This document shows, one piece after another, positions 25,475-34,401 of a stretch of DNA of 59,959 nt (the first letter of the stretch is position 1; every line of letters starts with the position of its first letter). A program made the position numbers and the translations under genes. The notes under the pieces are model-generated. The model searched no databases, was not told the origin of the DNA, and saw only the letters and a program-made list of their open reading frames with translations. Source of the DNA: Myxococcota bacterium (GTDB lineage: Bacteria > Myxococcota_A > Polyangia > JAAYKL01); contig JASJCT010000028.1 of NCBI GenBank assembly GCA_030065855.1, positions 1-59,959 on the forward strand. The letters are read 5' to 3'.

Positions 25475-28400
25475 TCACTGGTACTTGCGCCAGGAACGGA
25501 CCTTGAGGTCTTGCATGGGGATGCGGCACAGCGCCTCAGACAGCCGCTGGGCCAGCTGGAGATTGGTCAACAGGGGTACGTCAAAGTCCACGGCTGCCCG
25601 GCGGATCAGATAGTCGTTGGTCAACTCTTCCTTTTGATAGTGTTTTGGAATGTTGATCACCAGGTCCACCTGGTGGTTTTTGATCACGTCGATGGCGCTG
25701 TTGGGCTTTTCGTCCAGGGGCCAGGACAGCACCTCGGATGCAATGCCGTTGCGCTCCAGGAATTCGGCTGTGCCGCCGGTAGCGTAAAAGTCAATGCCCA
25801 AGGACTTGAGGCGCTTTGCCCCGTCCAGAAACGCGGCCTTTGATTCGATGGGCCCGGTGGATAGGAGGACGCGCTTCAAGGGAAAGCGAAATCCCACTGA
25901 GATCAGGGCCTTTAGAAATGCCTCGTCAAAGTCAAACCCCAGGCACGCCACCTCGCCCGTGGAGGCCATCTCCACGCCCAGGGTCGGATCTGCCCCCTCC
26001 AGTCGGGTAAACGAAAACTGGGGCGCCTTTACACCCACGTAATCCAAATCCAAAAACGACCGGTCCAGCCCGTTAAACGGCCGCCCCATAATGACCCGGG
26101 TCGCAGTCTCGATGAAGTTCCGCTTGAGCACCTTGGAGACGAACGGAAAGCTGCGGGATGCCCGCAGGTTGCACTCGATCACCATCACATGATTGTTCTT
26201 GGCCAGGAACTGGATATTGAACGGGCCGTTGATGGAGAGGGACGCTGCCACCTGATCGGTGATCTTGCGAATGCGGCGCATGGTCTCGAGGTACGTGCGC
26301 TGGGGTGGCAATACCAGGGTCGCGTCCCCAGAGTGCACCCCGGCGTTTTCCACATGCTCGGACACGGCCCAGCAGACCAGGTTGCCATCCTGGGCCACCG
26401 CGTCCACGTCGATCTCCTTGGCGTTCTCGACGAACTTGCTGATCACCACGGGATGATCCGGCGATATCTCCACGGCCTTGTTCATAAACTCGGCCAGCTG
26501 GGTCTCGTCCACGGCCACGGCCATGGCCGCGCCAGACAGCACGTACGACGGCCGGATCAACACGGGATAGCCCACCTGATTGGCAAATGCGCGGGTCTCT
26601 GCGTGGGAGGTCAGCTCCCGCCACGGGGGTTGGGGAACCCCGAGGGACTCGAGCAAGCTGGAGAAGGTGTTTCTATTTTCAGCCCGGTCCACGTCCCTGG
26701 GGGAGGTGCCTAACACGCGCAACCCTTCGTTGTGGCAGCGCATGGCCAGGTTGTTGGGGATTTGACCACCTACTGACAGGATCAGGCCGAGCGGCTTTTC
26801 CAGGGCGTAGATCTCGCGGATCGCCTCAAAGGACAGCTCTTCAAAGTACAGCCGATCGCACTCGTCGTAGTCCGTGCTCACGGTCTCTGGATTGTGATTC
26901 ACCATCAACGTGCGGTAGTTGAGCTTGCGCAGGGTCTTGGCCGTGCTGACGCAGCACCAGTCGAACTCGACCGAGCTGCCGATGCGGTACGCCCCTGGTC
27001 CGAGGATACCCACGCCCCCCTGCTCGAAGTCAATATCGTGCTCTGAACCGTTGTAAGTGAGGTAGAGGTAGTTGGTGGCTGCCGGGTATTCTGCCGCCAG
27101 GGTGTCGATCTGCTTGACCCACGGCCTTAGGCCCAAGTCCCAGCGCAGCTGTTGCACGTCATCCTCGTCCTGATCGGTGGCCAGGGCGATTTGGGCATCG
27201 GAAAAGCCGTGCATCTTCGCCTCGAGCAGCAGGGCCTTGGGGATTTCCTGGTCCTTGAACCGGGCGAGCTGCTTTTCCGTATCCACGAGATAGGCGATCT
27301 TGTCGACAAACCACTTGTCGATCCGCGTGATCTCGCAGACTTGCGCCACAGACGTGCCTTGCCGCAGCGCCTCGGCCACGGCAAAGATGTGCTGATCCGT
27401 GGGTTTTGCCAGGGCCGTGTCCAGGTCCTTGAAGGCGATGCCCTGGTTGCACACCGCACCTTTGGCCCCGATTTCCAGCATCCTAAGGGCCTTTTGCAAT
27501 GCCTCTTCGAAGGTGCGGCCAATGGCCATGACCTCGCCCACGGATTTCATGGCCGAGCCGATCTGCTCGGACACGCCCTGAAATTTTTTGAGATCCCACC
27601 GGGGTGCCTTGACCACCACGTAGTCCAGGGCTGGCTCGAAACAGGCACACGTGGCCTTGGTCACCGAGTTTTTGATCTCGGTGAGGGATTTTCCCAGGGC
27701 CAACTTGGCAGCTACAAAAGCCAGGGGATAGCCGGTGGCCTTTGATGCGAGGGCTGACGATCGAGACAGCCGGGCATTGACCTCAATGACCCGGTACCCA
27801 CTCCCTTTTGGATCCAGGGCGTATTGGATATTGCACTCACCCACCACCCCCAGGTGGCGCACTACCCGGATGGCCAGTTCCCTGAGCTGGTGATACTCGA
27901 AATCGCTAAGGGTCTGGCTGGGCGCCACAACAATGCTCTCGCCCGTGTGAATTCCCATGGGGTTGATGTTCTCCATGTTACACACGGTGATGCAGTTGTC
28001 GTAGGCATCGCGGACGATTTCGTATTCGAGCTCTTTCCACCCCTCCAGATACTCCTCGACGAGCAATTGGTCCGTGTGGGCAAACGCCCGGGTGGCCAGC
28101 TCCTCCAGGGCTGCCCTGTCCCGGCAGATGCCCGATCCCAGACCGCCCAAGGCATAGGCCACGCGGGCCATGCACGGGTATCCGATCCGATCGGCCGCGT
28201 CGAGTGCCTGGGCCACTGTGGCTGTAGGCTCGCTACGTGGGGTCATCACATCGATTTCGTCCAGCCGGGCCACGAACCGCTCCCGGTCCTCGGTGTCGAT
28301 GATCGTCTCGATGGGCGCGCCGAGCACCTGCACCCCGTGGCGATCCAGCACCCCTTGTCGGGCCAGGGCCACGCCGCAGTTGAGGGCGGTCTGTCCACCA

Positions 28401-28660
28401 AACCCGAGCAGAATCGCGTCGGGCGCCTCCTTTTCGATAACTTGCTCGACAAACTCGGGTTTGACCGGAATGAAGTAGATCTCGTCGGCCAAGTCTTCGG
28501 AGGTTTGGATCGTGGCCACGTTGGGGTTGATCAAGACCGTGCGGATGCCCTCTTCCTTGAGCGCCTTGATGGCCTGGCTACCAGAGTAATCAAACTCCCC
28601 TGCTTCGCCGATTTTGAGGGCTGAGCTGCCCAGCACCAAAGCGGTTTCGATCGCCTTCAT
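25475..28660 (-). CDS. carB: Carbamoyl-phosphate synthase large subunit
   Basis: The 1061-residue protein has the duplicated ATP-grasp synthase layout. The first copy begins KAIETALVLGSSALKIGEAGEFDYSG and includes LIEVNARLSRSSALASKATGYPLA; the second starts after about 550 with VMVNHNPETVSTDYDECDRLYFEEL. The C-terminal MGS-like regulatory domain follows. It condenses ammonia passed from CarA with bicarbonate and two ATP to carbamoyl phosphate for pyrimidine and arginine synthesis. I begin at the ATG that shares one base with the carA stop (TGATG, 28660), because the longer frame upstream overlaps carA. Length matches the E. coli enzyme (1073). Confidence 0.97.
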   Translation of the reverse strand: MKAIETALVLGSSALKIGEAGEFDYSGSQAIKALKEEGIRTVLINPNVATIQTSEDLADEIYFIPVKPEFVEQVIEKEAPDAILLGFGGQTALNCGVALARQGVLDRHGVQVLGAPIETIIDTEDRERFVARLDEIDVMTPRSEPTATVAQALDAADRIGYPCMARVAYALGGLGSGICRDRAALEELATRAFAHTDQLLVEEYLEGWKELEYEIVRDAYDNCITVCNMENINPMGIHTGESIVVAPSQTLSDFEYHQLRELAIRVVRHLGVVGECNIQYALDPKGSGYRVIEVNARLSRSSALASKATGYPLAFVAAKLALGKSLTEIKNSVTKATCACFEPALDYVVVKAPRWDLKKFQGVSEQIGSAMKSVGEVMAIGRTFEEALQKALRMLEIGAKGAVCNQGIAFKDLDTALAKPTDQHIFAVAEALRQGTSVAQVCEITRIDKWFVDKIAYLVDTEKQLARFKDQEIPKALLLEAKMHGFSDAQIALATDQDEDDVQQLRWDLGLRPWVKQIDTLAAEYPAATNYLYLTYNGSEHDIDFEQGGVGILGPGAYRIGSSVEFDWCCVSTAKTLRKLNYRTLMVNHNPETVSTDYDECDRLYFEELSFEAIREIYALEKPLGLILSVGGQIPNNLAMRCHNEGLRVLGTSPRDVDRAENRNTFSSLLESLGVPQPPWRELTSHAETRAFANQVGYPVLIRPSYVLSGAAMAVAVDETQLAEFMNKAVEISPDHPVVISKFVENAKEIDVDAVAQDGNLVCWAVSEHVENAGVHSGDATLVLPPQRTYLETMRRIRKITDQVAASLSINGPFNIQFLAKNNHVMVIECNLRASRSFPFVSKVLKRNFIETATRVIMGRPFNGLDRSFLDLDYVGVKAPQFSFTRLEGADPTLGVEMASTGEVACLGFDFDEAFLKALISVGFRFPLKRVLLSTGPIESKAAFLDGAKRLKSLGIDFYATGGTAEFLERNGIASEVLSWPLDEKPNSAIDVIKNHQVDLVINIPKHYQKEELTNDYLIRRAAVDFDVPLLTNLQLAQRLSEALCRIPMQDLKVRSWRKYQ

Positions 28661-29775
28661 CAGCCCCGTCCTTTCACTGCGTCGGCAAATGCATCGAATA
28701 TCCAAGCCGTATCTGTTGGTCCAGGGGTGGCTTCTGGGTGAAATTGCACGCCCATGAACGGCTTGGTCCGATGCCGAATCCCTTCGACCGTGTTGTCGTT
28801 GGCGTTCTTGAACCAAATCTGCCAGCTGTCCGACAACCGGTCTGGCCGCACGGCATAGCCGTGGTTTTGGGATGTGATGACACAGCGCTTTGAGGTGGAG
28901 TCGGTCTGGTCTATATCGTCTGCAAATTCAATACAGGGCTGGTTCTGTCCGCGGTGGCCGAACTTTAGCTTGTAGGTTTCAGCGCCAGCAGCAAGGGCCA
29001 GGATCTGATTGCCCAGGCAGATGCCCAGAATCGGCTTGCCCACAGCCAGGGCGTGCTCCACGTGTCTAATGGTGGCGGTATAAATCCCCGGATCCCCTGG
29101 TCCGTTAGAGATGAGCAGGCCGTCGTAGTCCAGGTCGAGAAAATAGTGGTCATAGGGCACCTGCACTACCCTGAGCCCTCGGGTTATCAGAGATCGAACG
29201 ATGCTCGCCTTGCACCCGCAGTCGAGCAGCACGATGGTGCGGCCGCTGCTTTTGACATCGTTCAATACGGCAGTCTCCTTGAGGCTGACCTTTGAGACCA
29301 GGTCGCAGGCCATGGGATCGTAGAACTGCATCTCCTCATCGGTAAATGCGATTTTGCCGAGCATGCTCCCCTTTTCCCGCAGGCGGCGGGTGAGCGCGCG
29401 GGTGTCCACCCCTGAAATGCCTGGAACTGCGGCACGTTTCATCCAGTTCCCGAGGCTCTGGGCCGCGTCAAAGTGGCTGTGGGTGGGGGAGTATTCAGAT
29501 ACCACGAGTCCGGCGATCTGTATCTTGTGGGATTCGAACCCCAGGGGCAGGCCGTGCTCATCCACGCTAACCGCGGGCACGCCGTAGTTGCCGATGAGGG
29601 GGTAGGTCAGCACGAGGATCTGACCGCAGTATGAGGGATCGGTCAGGGTCTCTGGATACCCCACCATCCCCGTGTTGAAAACCACCTCTCCGGCCACGGC
29701 ACTGTGGGCGCCAAAGCTCACACCGTCGTAGACGGTCCCGTCTTCCAGCACTAGTTTTGCTTGTTTCTCAATCAT
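28660..29775 (-). CDS. carA: Carbamoyl-phosphate synthase small (glutaminase) subunit
   Basis: The 371-residue protein begins MIEKQAKLVLEDGTVYDG, aligning with the N-terminus of E. coli CarA, so I use the ATG at 29775 though the frame opens six codons earlier. The glutaminase domain carries ILGICLGNQILALAAG with the nucleophilic Cys and the GVQFHPEATPGP catalytic His/Glu segment. It supplies ammonia to CarB; the genes are coupled by one base. No clear ribosome site precedes either start. A large repeat hairpin occupies the upstream gap. Confidence 0.96.
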   Translation of the reverse strand: MIEKQAKLVLEDGTVYDGVSFGAHSAVAGEVVFNTGMVGYPETLTDPSYCGQILVLTYPLIGNYGVPAVSVDEHGLPLGFESHKIQIAGLVVSEYSPTHSHFDAAQSLGNWMKRAAVPGISGVDTRALTRRLREKGSMLGKIAFTDEEMQFYDPMACDLVSKVSLKETAVLNDVKSSGRTIVLLDCGCKASIVRSLITRGLRVVQVPYDHYFLDLDYDGLLISNGPGDPGIYTATIRHVEHALAVGKPILGICLGNQILALAAGAETYKLKFGHRGQNQPCIEFADDIDQTDSTSKRCVITSQNHGYAVRPDRLSDSWQIWFKNANDNTVEGIRHRTKPFMGVQFHPEATPGPTDTAWIFDAFADAVKGRG

Positions 29776-29868
29776 GTTAATGCGTTTTTGCATATTTGTT
29801 TACTGGCATGCAAGTATATACAGACTGCTGTGGGAATTTGAGCTACGGTTGGGATCGGGTGGGCTTTA

Positions 29869-30023
29869 GTGGACGGTGGACTTGGTGGACGGTGTGGACA
29901 GAGTGGACTTTAGTGGACGGGGTGGACTCTAGTGGACGGGGTGGACCTTAAGTGGACAGAGAACTGTCCACCTCGTCCACAGGTCTACCTCGTCCACACA
30001 GTCCACTAGAGTCCACCGTCCAC
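29869..30023. repeat. GTGGAC/GTCCAC repeat forming a long imperfect hairpin
   Basis: Ten GTGGAC units lie at 29869-29960, separated by short spacers such as GG, TTG, AGA, TTTA, and six GTCCAC units plus one variant GTCTAC lie at 29974-30023. The two arms are inverted repeats with matching spacers (for example CTCTAGTGG against CCACTAGAG), giving a long stem with a short loop near 29960-29974. It lies upstream of carA and six bases downstream of the PDZ gene stop. A transcript on the minus strand would form a strong hairpin. Confidence 0.7.
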
Positions 30024-30028
30024 ATCAA

Positions 30029-30844
30029 TCAGGCCGAAGTCTTAGACAGGCGTTGCTGTTGGCTCTTTTTTTGGTTGCTCGATTGGAGCTTCTTCTCCAG
30101 GTCTTTGATGCGCGTTTCCAACTCTCTGATGCGCTTCTCCAGCACCTTTTCCTTTTCGCGAAATTTCTCGAGCTTTTTAAGATGTTTTTGTACGTTTGGC
30201 GCGCTTAAGGCTTTTTCAACATGTGCTTCGAGACCTTCCAGTGACTTTCCCAACGAATGGAGATTAATGTCAATATCTGCATCGTAGTCACAGTCTTCTT
30301 CACAGCCTGGGAAATCGTCGCAAAAATAATGACCCAAGTCAGCGTGTCGCCTTTCTCGTTGCTGGATTTTTGCCTTGATGGTTTTGGTCGATTTATTGCG
30401 CAAGATCTTTAAGGTAACGATTTCTTTGTCTTCTTTTTCAGCAACGATGTTTTGCAGGTTCCGCACGTGGTGGATTTCTGCTCCATCGGCTGCCACGATA
30501 ATATCGGCAATTGCCAACCCTGCCTTTGCCGCCGGACTCTTTGGCACCACCTTGGACACCATTACCCCGGCCTTTTTCGGCGCGCCAAAATGGGCGCGAA
30601 GCTCGGGCGTCAATTCGGTAAGATGCACGCCGAGGTATCCCCGCTTTAGGGTGATGGCCTGGGCCGTGAGAAATGGTGTGTCGCTCTTGTTGTACGTGGC
30701 AGCATCGACTGGTTTGACCGTGGGCGGTGCCTTGGGGGGTGGCGGCGCAGGTGCCTGGCCAAAAGCGGCGCAGTTTGCTCCGCTCATTAACACCAACGCA
30801 TAAATACCCGATAAATGCGCCTTGAAACTTACTTTCGTCCTCAT
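30029..30844 (-). CDS. Periplasmic PDZ-domain protein with coiled coil
   Basis: From the ATG overlapping the upstream stop, with GGAGG seven bases before it, this is 271 residues. It has a signal peptide (ending around CAAFGQA), a Pro-rich stretch, a PDZ domain at about 75-150 (RGYLGVHLTELTPELRAHFG, MVSKVVPKSPAAKAGLAIAD), a Cys-rich acidic segment (CDDFPGCEEDCDYDAD), and a C-terminal Lys/Glu coiled coil. PDZ proteins of this type bind envelope protein C-termini. It is the third gene of an ECF operon, which suggests it senses or handles misfolded envelope proteins. No protease domain is present. Confidence 0.85.
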   Translation of the reverse strand: MRTKVSFKAHLSGIYALVLMSGANCAAFGQAPAPPPPKAPPTVKPVDAATYNKSDTPFLTAQAITLKRGYLGVHLTELTPELRAHFGAPKKAGVMVSKVVPKSPAAKAGLAIADIIVAADGAEIHHVRNLQNIVAEKEDKEIVTLKILRNKSTKTIKAKIQQRERRHADLGHYFCDDFPGCEEDCDYDADIDINLHSLGKSLEGLEAHVEKALSAPNVQKHLKKLEKFREKEKVLEKRIRELETRIKDLEKKLQSSNQKKSQQQRLSKTSA

Positions 30845-31335
30845 ATAGGACCTCCTTGATACACCACCGGTCGAAACCGCTGTGACCACTCGGGATGGCC
30901 TTGTGTCTGTTGGAATTTTTCTTTTGAACCAGGGTTAGCTCGCACTGCACGGGCTTTTTCGGACTGGAGTTTTAAAAGATCGACGACGTAATCTGTGCGT
31001 GCGTCACTTCCCACATAGTAAACCGGTGGGCGAGGTGCAGTGCTGCCCAGGGCGGTCACCTGGCGCGCAATGGCCTGATGTTCCCGCTGGATGGACGCGA
31101 GCTCCTGTTGCAGTGCGTCGCGTCGGGATTCAGTCTGCACATTGTAGGCCAATGGAACCACAATCGCAATGACTGCCACAATTGTCCCGCCTGCCCACAC
31201 CAATTTGGAAAATGAAACCGATCTGCGCTGCGGGGCGTTTACAAGGCCCAACACTCGGGTCGTAAAATATGCATCTGCGTGCGCCCTGGGCAGGGATCTG
31301 AGTAATTTGTCGAGTTGTTGATCCCGGTCTGTCAT
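30841..31335 (-). CDS. Putative membrane anti-sigma factor
   Basis: The 164-residue protein has a cytoplasmic N-terminus (about 1-42), one membrane segment (about 45-63), and a periplasmic tail starting with a coiled coil (RRDALQQELASIQREHQAIARQV). It overlaps the sigma gene upstream and the PDZ gene downstream by ATGA each. I see no Cys/His zinc-finger, so anti-sigma function is inferred from position and topology. Confidence 0.65.
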   Translation of the reverse strand: MTDRDQQLDKLLRSLPRAHADAYFTTRVLGLVNAPQRRSVSFSKLVWAGGTIVAVIAIVVPLAYNVQTESRRDALQQELASIQREHQAIARQVTALGSTAPRPPVYYVGSDARTDYVVDLLKLQSEKARAVRANPGSKEKFQQTQGHPEWSQRFRPVVYQGGPI

Positions 31336-31898
31336 GCCGTGCCTCCGTTAAAATAGGGCGTTAGTTTTTGTTTCAGCCGCTGGCGTCCGCGGCTGATGCG
31401 GGACTTGACCGTCCCTTCGTTGCAGTTGAGAATCTGCGCGACCTCTGCATAGGGCAGCTCCTCTATCTCGTGCAACACGAGCGGTGCTCGAAACGCCAAT
31501 GGCAAGTCTGCAATAGCCGCTGTCAACTTCTTCTGCGCTTCTGAGAGCAGGACTTGAGATTGGGGGGACGGCCCTGGCGAATCCCCATTTCTGCTCGAGC
31601 GCGAAATCAGTTCAAAGATCCGCCAGCGGCGATCTTTGCGGTGTGCGTTGATAGCCAAGTTGGTCGCGATTCTATACAAATAACTGCGTAGCTTGCCGTC
31701 CTCGATATATGTGTTTTTGTGTAGGTAGAGTTTCAAAAACGTCTCTTGAGCCAGATCTTCAGCGCGCGAGCGAGAACCGCAAAAGCGGGTGAGGTAGTTG
31801 AGCAGGGCGTCCTTATGCTGGTCGACAATCTCCCCAAAGGCGGTGTTATCCCCGCTTCGTACCCGCTCCATCATATCGACATCACGCGTCACAACCAT
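31332..31898 (-). CDS. ECF-type RNA polymerase sigma factor
   Basis: The 188-residue product has region 2 (AEDLAQETFLKLYLHKNTYI and RSYLYRIATNLAINAHRKDRR) and region 4 (LPLAFRAPLVLHEIEELPYA, then VAQILNCNEGTVKSRISRGRQRLKQKL). The ATG is preceded by TGTGGAG. It heads a three-gene operon with a membrane anti-sigma-like protein and a PDZ protein, the arrangement of an envelope stress circuit. GGGAACTTT at about 31933-31941 on the minus strand resembles an ECF -35, so it may activate itself; the -10 is not clear. Confidence 0.93.
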   Translation of the reverse strand: MVVTRDVDMMERVRSGDNTAFGEIVDQHKDALLNYLTRFCGSRSRAEDLAQETFLKLYLHKNTYIEDGKLRSYLYRIATNLAINAHRKDRRWRIFELISRSSRNGDSPGPSPQSQVLLSEAQKKLTAAIADLPLAFRAPLVLHEIEELPYAEVAQILNCNEGTVKSRISRGRQRLKQKLTPYFNGGTA

Positions 31899-32002
31899 TG
31901 GTCTCCACAGGACATAACAATCAAGGCGATATAAAGTTCCCGATCATTATAATATAAAGACCTAAACAGAGACGCCTTGGTCGGGATGAATGTGGCGAGA
32001 TC

Positions 32003-33139
32003 CTATGTATCCAACATCTCTGGAAGTCTTTCATAATTCTCAGGAGTGACAATGAGAGCCGTTGCTTCTCTGAATTTTTCCTTGAACTTCAAAAGCCCCC
32101 TCGAGCGTTTGGACCGTCCTGATTTAACTTCTACAGCAAAGAGCTTCTTTCCAAGCCGGTACACAAAATCCACCTCAAAATTCCGCTCTCGCCAGTAATA
32201 GAGCTGCCCTGGCAGACGGGATAGGGCGGCTCCGACGGTTAGCTCAAATGATCGACCCCGCTCTTCCTCATTCAAGTCAGCGTCCAGGCCGGCCGAGTAC
32301 AAGGCAGGACATAACGGCAGGAGCTTGGGTGAAGAGCTCCGCCTGATCACTTTGTTCTCAGCGTATTTGAAGAGCTGCTTTACGAGAAATGCCCCCTCAA
32401 ACAGCTCGAGATAGTATTTAACCAGATCGGTATTTCCCCTGTCCTGTAGCTGACCGAGTAGTTTTGTGTAACTGATCTCTTGGGCCGGGTAGGAACAGAT
32501 AATGTCGAAACACTGTTTGAATAATGCGGGTGACTTTACACGTGTGTTGCTAAGAATGTCTTTACCGATCACCGGCTCGATAATGGATTGCTTTATGTAA
32601 TCAAGCCAGCCATGTGTATTTCCAATAAGGGGATAACTGCCAGGATAGCCGCCATAAACCAAGTAATCCTCCAGGGAAAGCCCATATGCTGAATTGCTCT
32701 CTGCCACGTTCCAGTGAGATACCCGATGCAACTGATAGCGCCCGGCCAAGCTTTCAGTGAGCCCTCGCTGTATCGTTAGGGAGCCCGACCCCAAGAGTAC
32801 CAGTTGTAGATCAGTTCTCGCTGCTTCCTCGGCATCCCACAACTGCTTCACCACCTCTGACCAGTTTTCCACCTTTTGTACTTCGTCAATGACGAGCAAA
32901 TGCTTTGCAGAGGATTTGGCGAGCGTCCACTGATCGTAAAGCCAATCCGGAGCATGAGATAATATGCCATCCGCAGAGCAATAAGCGTGCGAAATATCCG
33001 GACGCTTTGCGAGCAGTTGTCGGATTCCCGTTGTTTTGCCCACCTGTCTCGGGCCAATCACCACCTGGATATATTTTTTGGATGATGAGGCGAGCGCCTG
33101 CTCCACGTTGCAAACAAAGTCTAATTCAATATTTTTCAT
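32003..33139 (-). CDS. AAA+ ATPase with DUF4143 domain
   Basis: The 378-residue protein has an N-terminal P-loop ATPase (Walker A GPRQVGKT at 29-36, Walker B LLVIDEV at 81-87), a central helical DUF4143 region (about 190-300), and a C-terminal PD-(D/E)XK-like segment (FEVDFVYRLGKKLFAVEVKSG). This family is widespread, often patchily distributed, with no settled function. The base composition of its upstream is AT-rich, unlike neighbours, and three 22-bp repeats cover its start, so it is probably autoregulated or recently acquired. It is divergent from the J-domain gene. Confidence 0.9.
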   Translation of the reverse strand: MKNIELDFVCNVEQALASSSKKYIQVVIGPRQVGKTTGIRQLLAKRPDISHAYCSADGILSHAPDWLYDQWTLAKSSAKHLLVIDEVQKVENWSEVVKQLWDAEEAARTDLQLVLLGSGSLTIQRGLTESLAGRYQLHRVSHWNVAESNSAYGLSLEDYLVYGGYPGSYPLIGNTHGWLDYIKQSIIEPVIGKDILSNTRVKSPALFKQCFDIICSYPAQEISYTKLLGQLQDRGNTDLVKYYLELFEGAFLVKQLFKYAENKVIRRSSSPKLLPLCPALYSAGLDADLNEEERGRSFELTVGAALSRLPGQLYYWRERNFEVDFVYRLGKKLFAVEVKSGRSKRSRGLLKFKEKFREATALIVTPENYERLPEMLDT

Positions 33140-33201
33140 ATTGATAGGTTAATCTATTATTTTCACTAGGTCAATCTAGTATTTTTACTAGATATGCCTA
33201 G
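33136..33201. promoter_or_regulatory. Three 22-bp direct repeats over the DUF4143 ATPase start
   Basis: Units at 33136-33157, 33158-33179 and 33180-33201 are spaced exactly 22 bp apart and share the core CTAG...CTAG dyad (CTAGGTCAATCTAG in the middle unit). The second and third agree at 16 of 22 positions; the first is more diverged. The ATG of the ATPase lies in the first unit. Two helical turns per repeat fits cooperative binding on one face of DNA, so I call it an operator. Confidence 0.6.
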
Positions 33202-33284
33202 TAATTTGTGTTTCACTGGCTTCGACAGAGTGCGCGCCTACGTGTATTTGCCAATAATTTGCCCTTAACCGACAGAGCCGGATA

Positions 33285-34364
33285 ATGAAGTGGATGGGGC
33301 TTCCATTTGGCAAAGAGCGGCGCGATCCCGCGTCGGGCATATTAAAGCTTGGACAGATCCTTAGTTGTGCCCGAAGAGGTGGCCACACAGGTAGCGTTGA
33401 GGTCAGGGACCAGGGCCGCACCCATACCATCCATCTCAACTGTGGCCTCATTGCAGATATCGACCTCACCCATACCCAAAGAACACGCGATACAATAACA
33501 GCACAGCACATTGAGCAGCGCGCGATTGACCTCTTTTCCCTTAAAAGACCGCATGTACTATGGCAGGAAGCACAGCAAGAAGACAACCATTCAGCCTGGA
33601 TCGATCCGGAGATGGTGGTCATAAGCGGTGTCCTCAGGCGGCAAGACCTTTTTGATCCAGTTCTGCTCATCGATCGTATCCCCTCTGCGGTTTTGCGCAT
33701 TAACCCTTTGAAATTAAAAGATATTCAAACCATGCCACTCAGTCGCGAAGAGCGCTGTTTTGCGAACCACCTACGGGTTTCCACGCCTGTCCCCATGATC
33801 CTCTGGAAGCGCGGACTAGCGCCCGGACATGCGGCTGCTGTGCTCGTGGCCTTGAATTTGACCGGTTGTTTTGAAGAAACGTGGGAGCCTGGAGATCTAC
33901 CCAGGCATACGGAGATCGCTCGGGTGCGGCGTCAGCTAAGGGCCGGGGTCGATGACGCCCGTATTCTCGGCTTGCATGGGGATGCATCCCCCAAAGCAGT
34001 GGACCGGGCATTTCGGCGCCTGTCATTTGAGTTGCATCCAGATCGTTTGCCCTATCTTTCAGATGGGGAACGGGCCGCGGCCTTGGAGGCGTTTATCGGG
34101 GCCAGCCAGGCCTATGACCGGCTCAAGAGATCCCGCAGGTCTCGGCCGGTCACTACCTCTTTTCCCAGGACTGCTAGAGATGCCTGCCGTGGGGATGCAC
34201 TGCGCACAGTGCTCGGTGAGGCACGCACTTCTAAGGCGTCCGGCAGGCATCAACGCGCTCGCGCCTTTGCCCTAAAAGCCCTGGCCATGAACCCTACTGA
34301 AGCCATCAAATCCGAATTGTTGGACATACTGAAAACGAGAGAGTCTTCTCCAGCTGTTGCCTGA
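33285..34364 (+). CDS. DUF4388-like/J-domain protein
   Basis: The 359-residue protein has an N-terminal region (about 15-100) resembling the DUF4388 or PatA-type regulatory domain (LKLGQILSCARRGGHTGSVEV), a middle linker, and a C-terminal J domain at about 227-285 with the HPD motif at 251-253 (AFRRLSFELHPDRLP), followed by a helical tail. J domains stimulate DnaK; here it would link a signalling domain to a chaperone. The gene ends only three bases before the vapB promoter. The start could be four codons later (Met4). Confidence 0.75.
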   Translation: MKWMGLPFGKERRDPASGILKLGQILSCARRGGHTGSVEVRDQGRTHTIHLNCGLIADIDLTHTQRTRDTITAQHIEQRAIDLFSLKRPHVLWQEAQQEDNHSAWIDPEMVVISGVLRRQDLFDPVLLIDRIPSAVLRINPLKLKDIQTMPLSREERCFANHLRVSTPVPMILWKRGLAPGHAAAVLVALNLTGCFEETWEPGDLPRHTEIARVRRQLRAGVDDARILGLHGDASPKAVDRAFRRLSFELHPDRLPYLSDGERAAALEAFIGASQAYDRLKRSRRSRPVTTSFPRTARDACRGDALRTVLGEARTSKASGRHQRARAFALKALAMNPTEAIKSELLDILKTRESSPAVA

Positions 34365-34366
34365 CG

Positions 34367-34395
34367 TTGACATGCATGCATACAATGAATACAAT
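34367..34395 (+). promoter_or_regulatory. Strong sigma70-type promoter for vapBC
   Basis: TTGACA at 34367-34372 (perfect -35) is followed after exactly 17 bases by TACAAT at 34390-34395 (-10, five of six). ATACAATG repeats at 34380-34387 and 34389-34396, a likely antitoxin-binding site. Transcription would start at about 34402, the A of the antitoxin ATG, so the message would be leaderless or nearly so. Confidence 0.65.
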
Positions 34396-34401
34396 GTAGG
34401 C

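Noticed and set aside
28661..28816. Longer N-terminus for carB
   Set aside because: It overlaps carA and has no family similarity; the ATG coupled to the carA stop is better.
33136..33201. CRISPR-like repeat
   Set aside because: Three 22-bp units with no spacers between them and no cas genes; an operator is a better reading.
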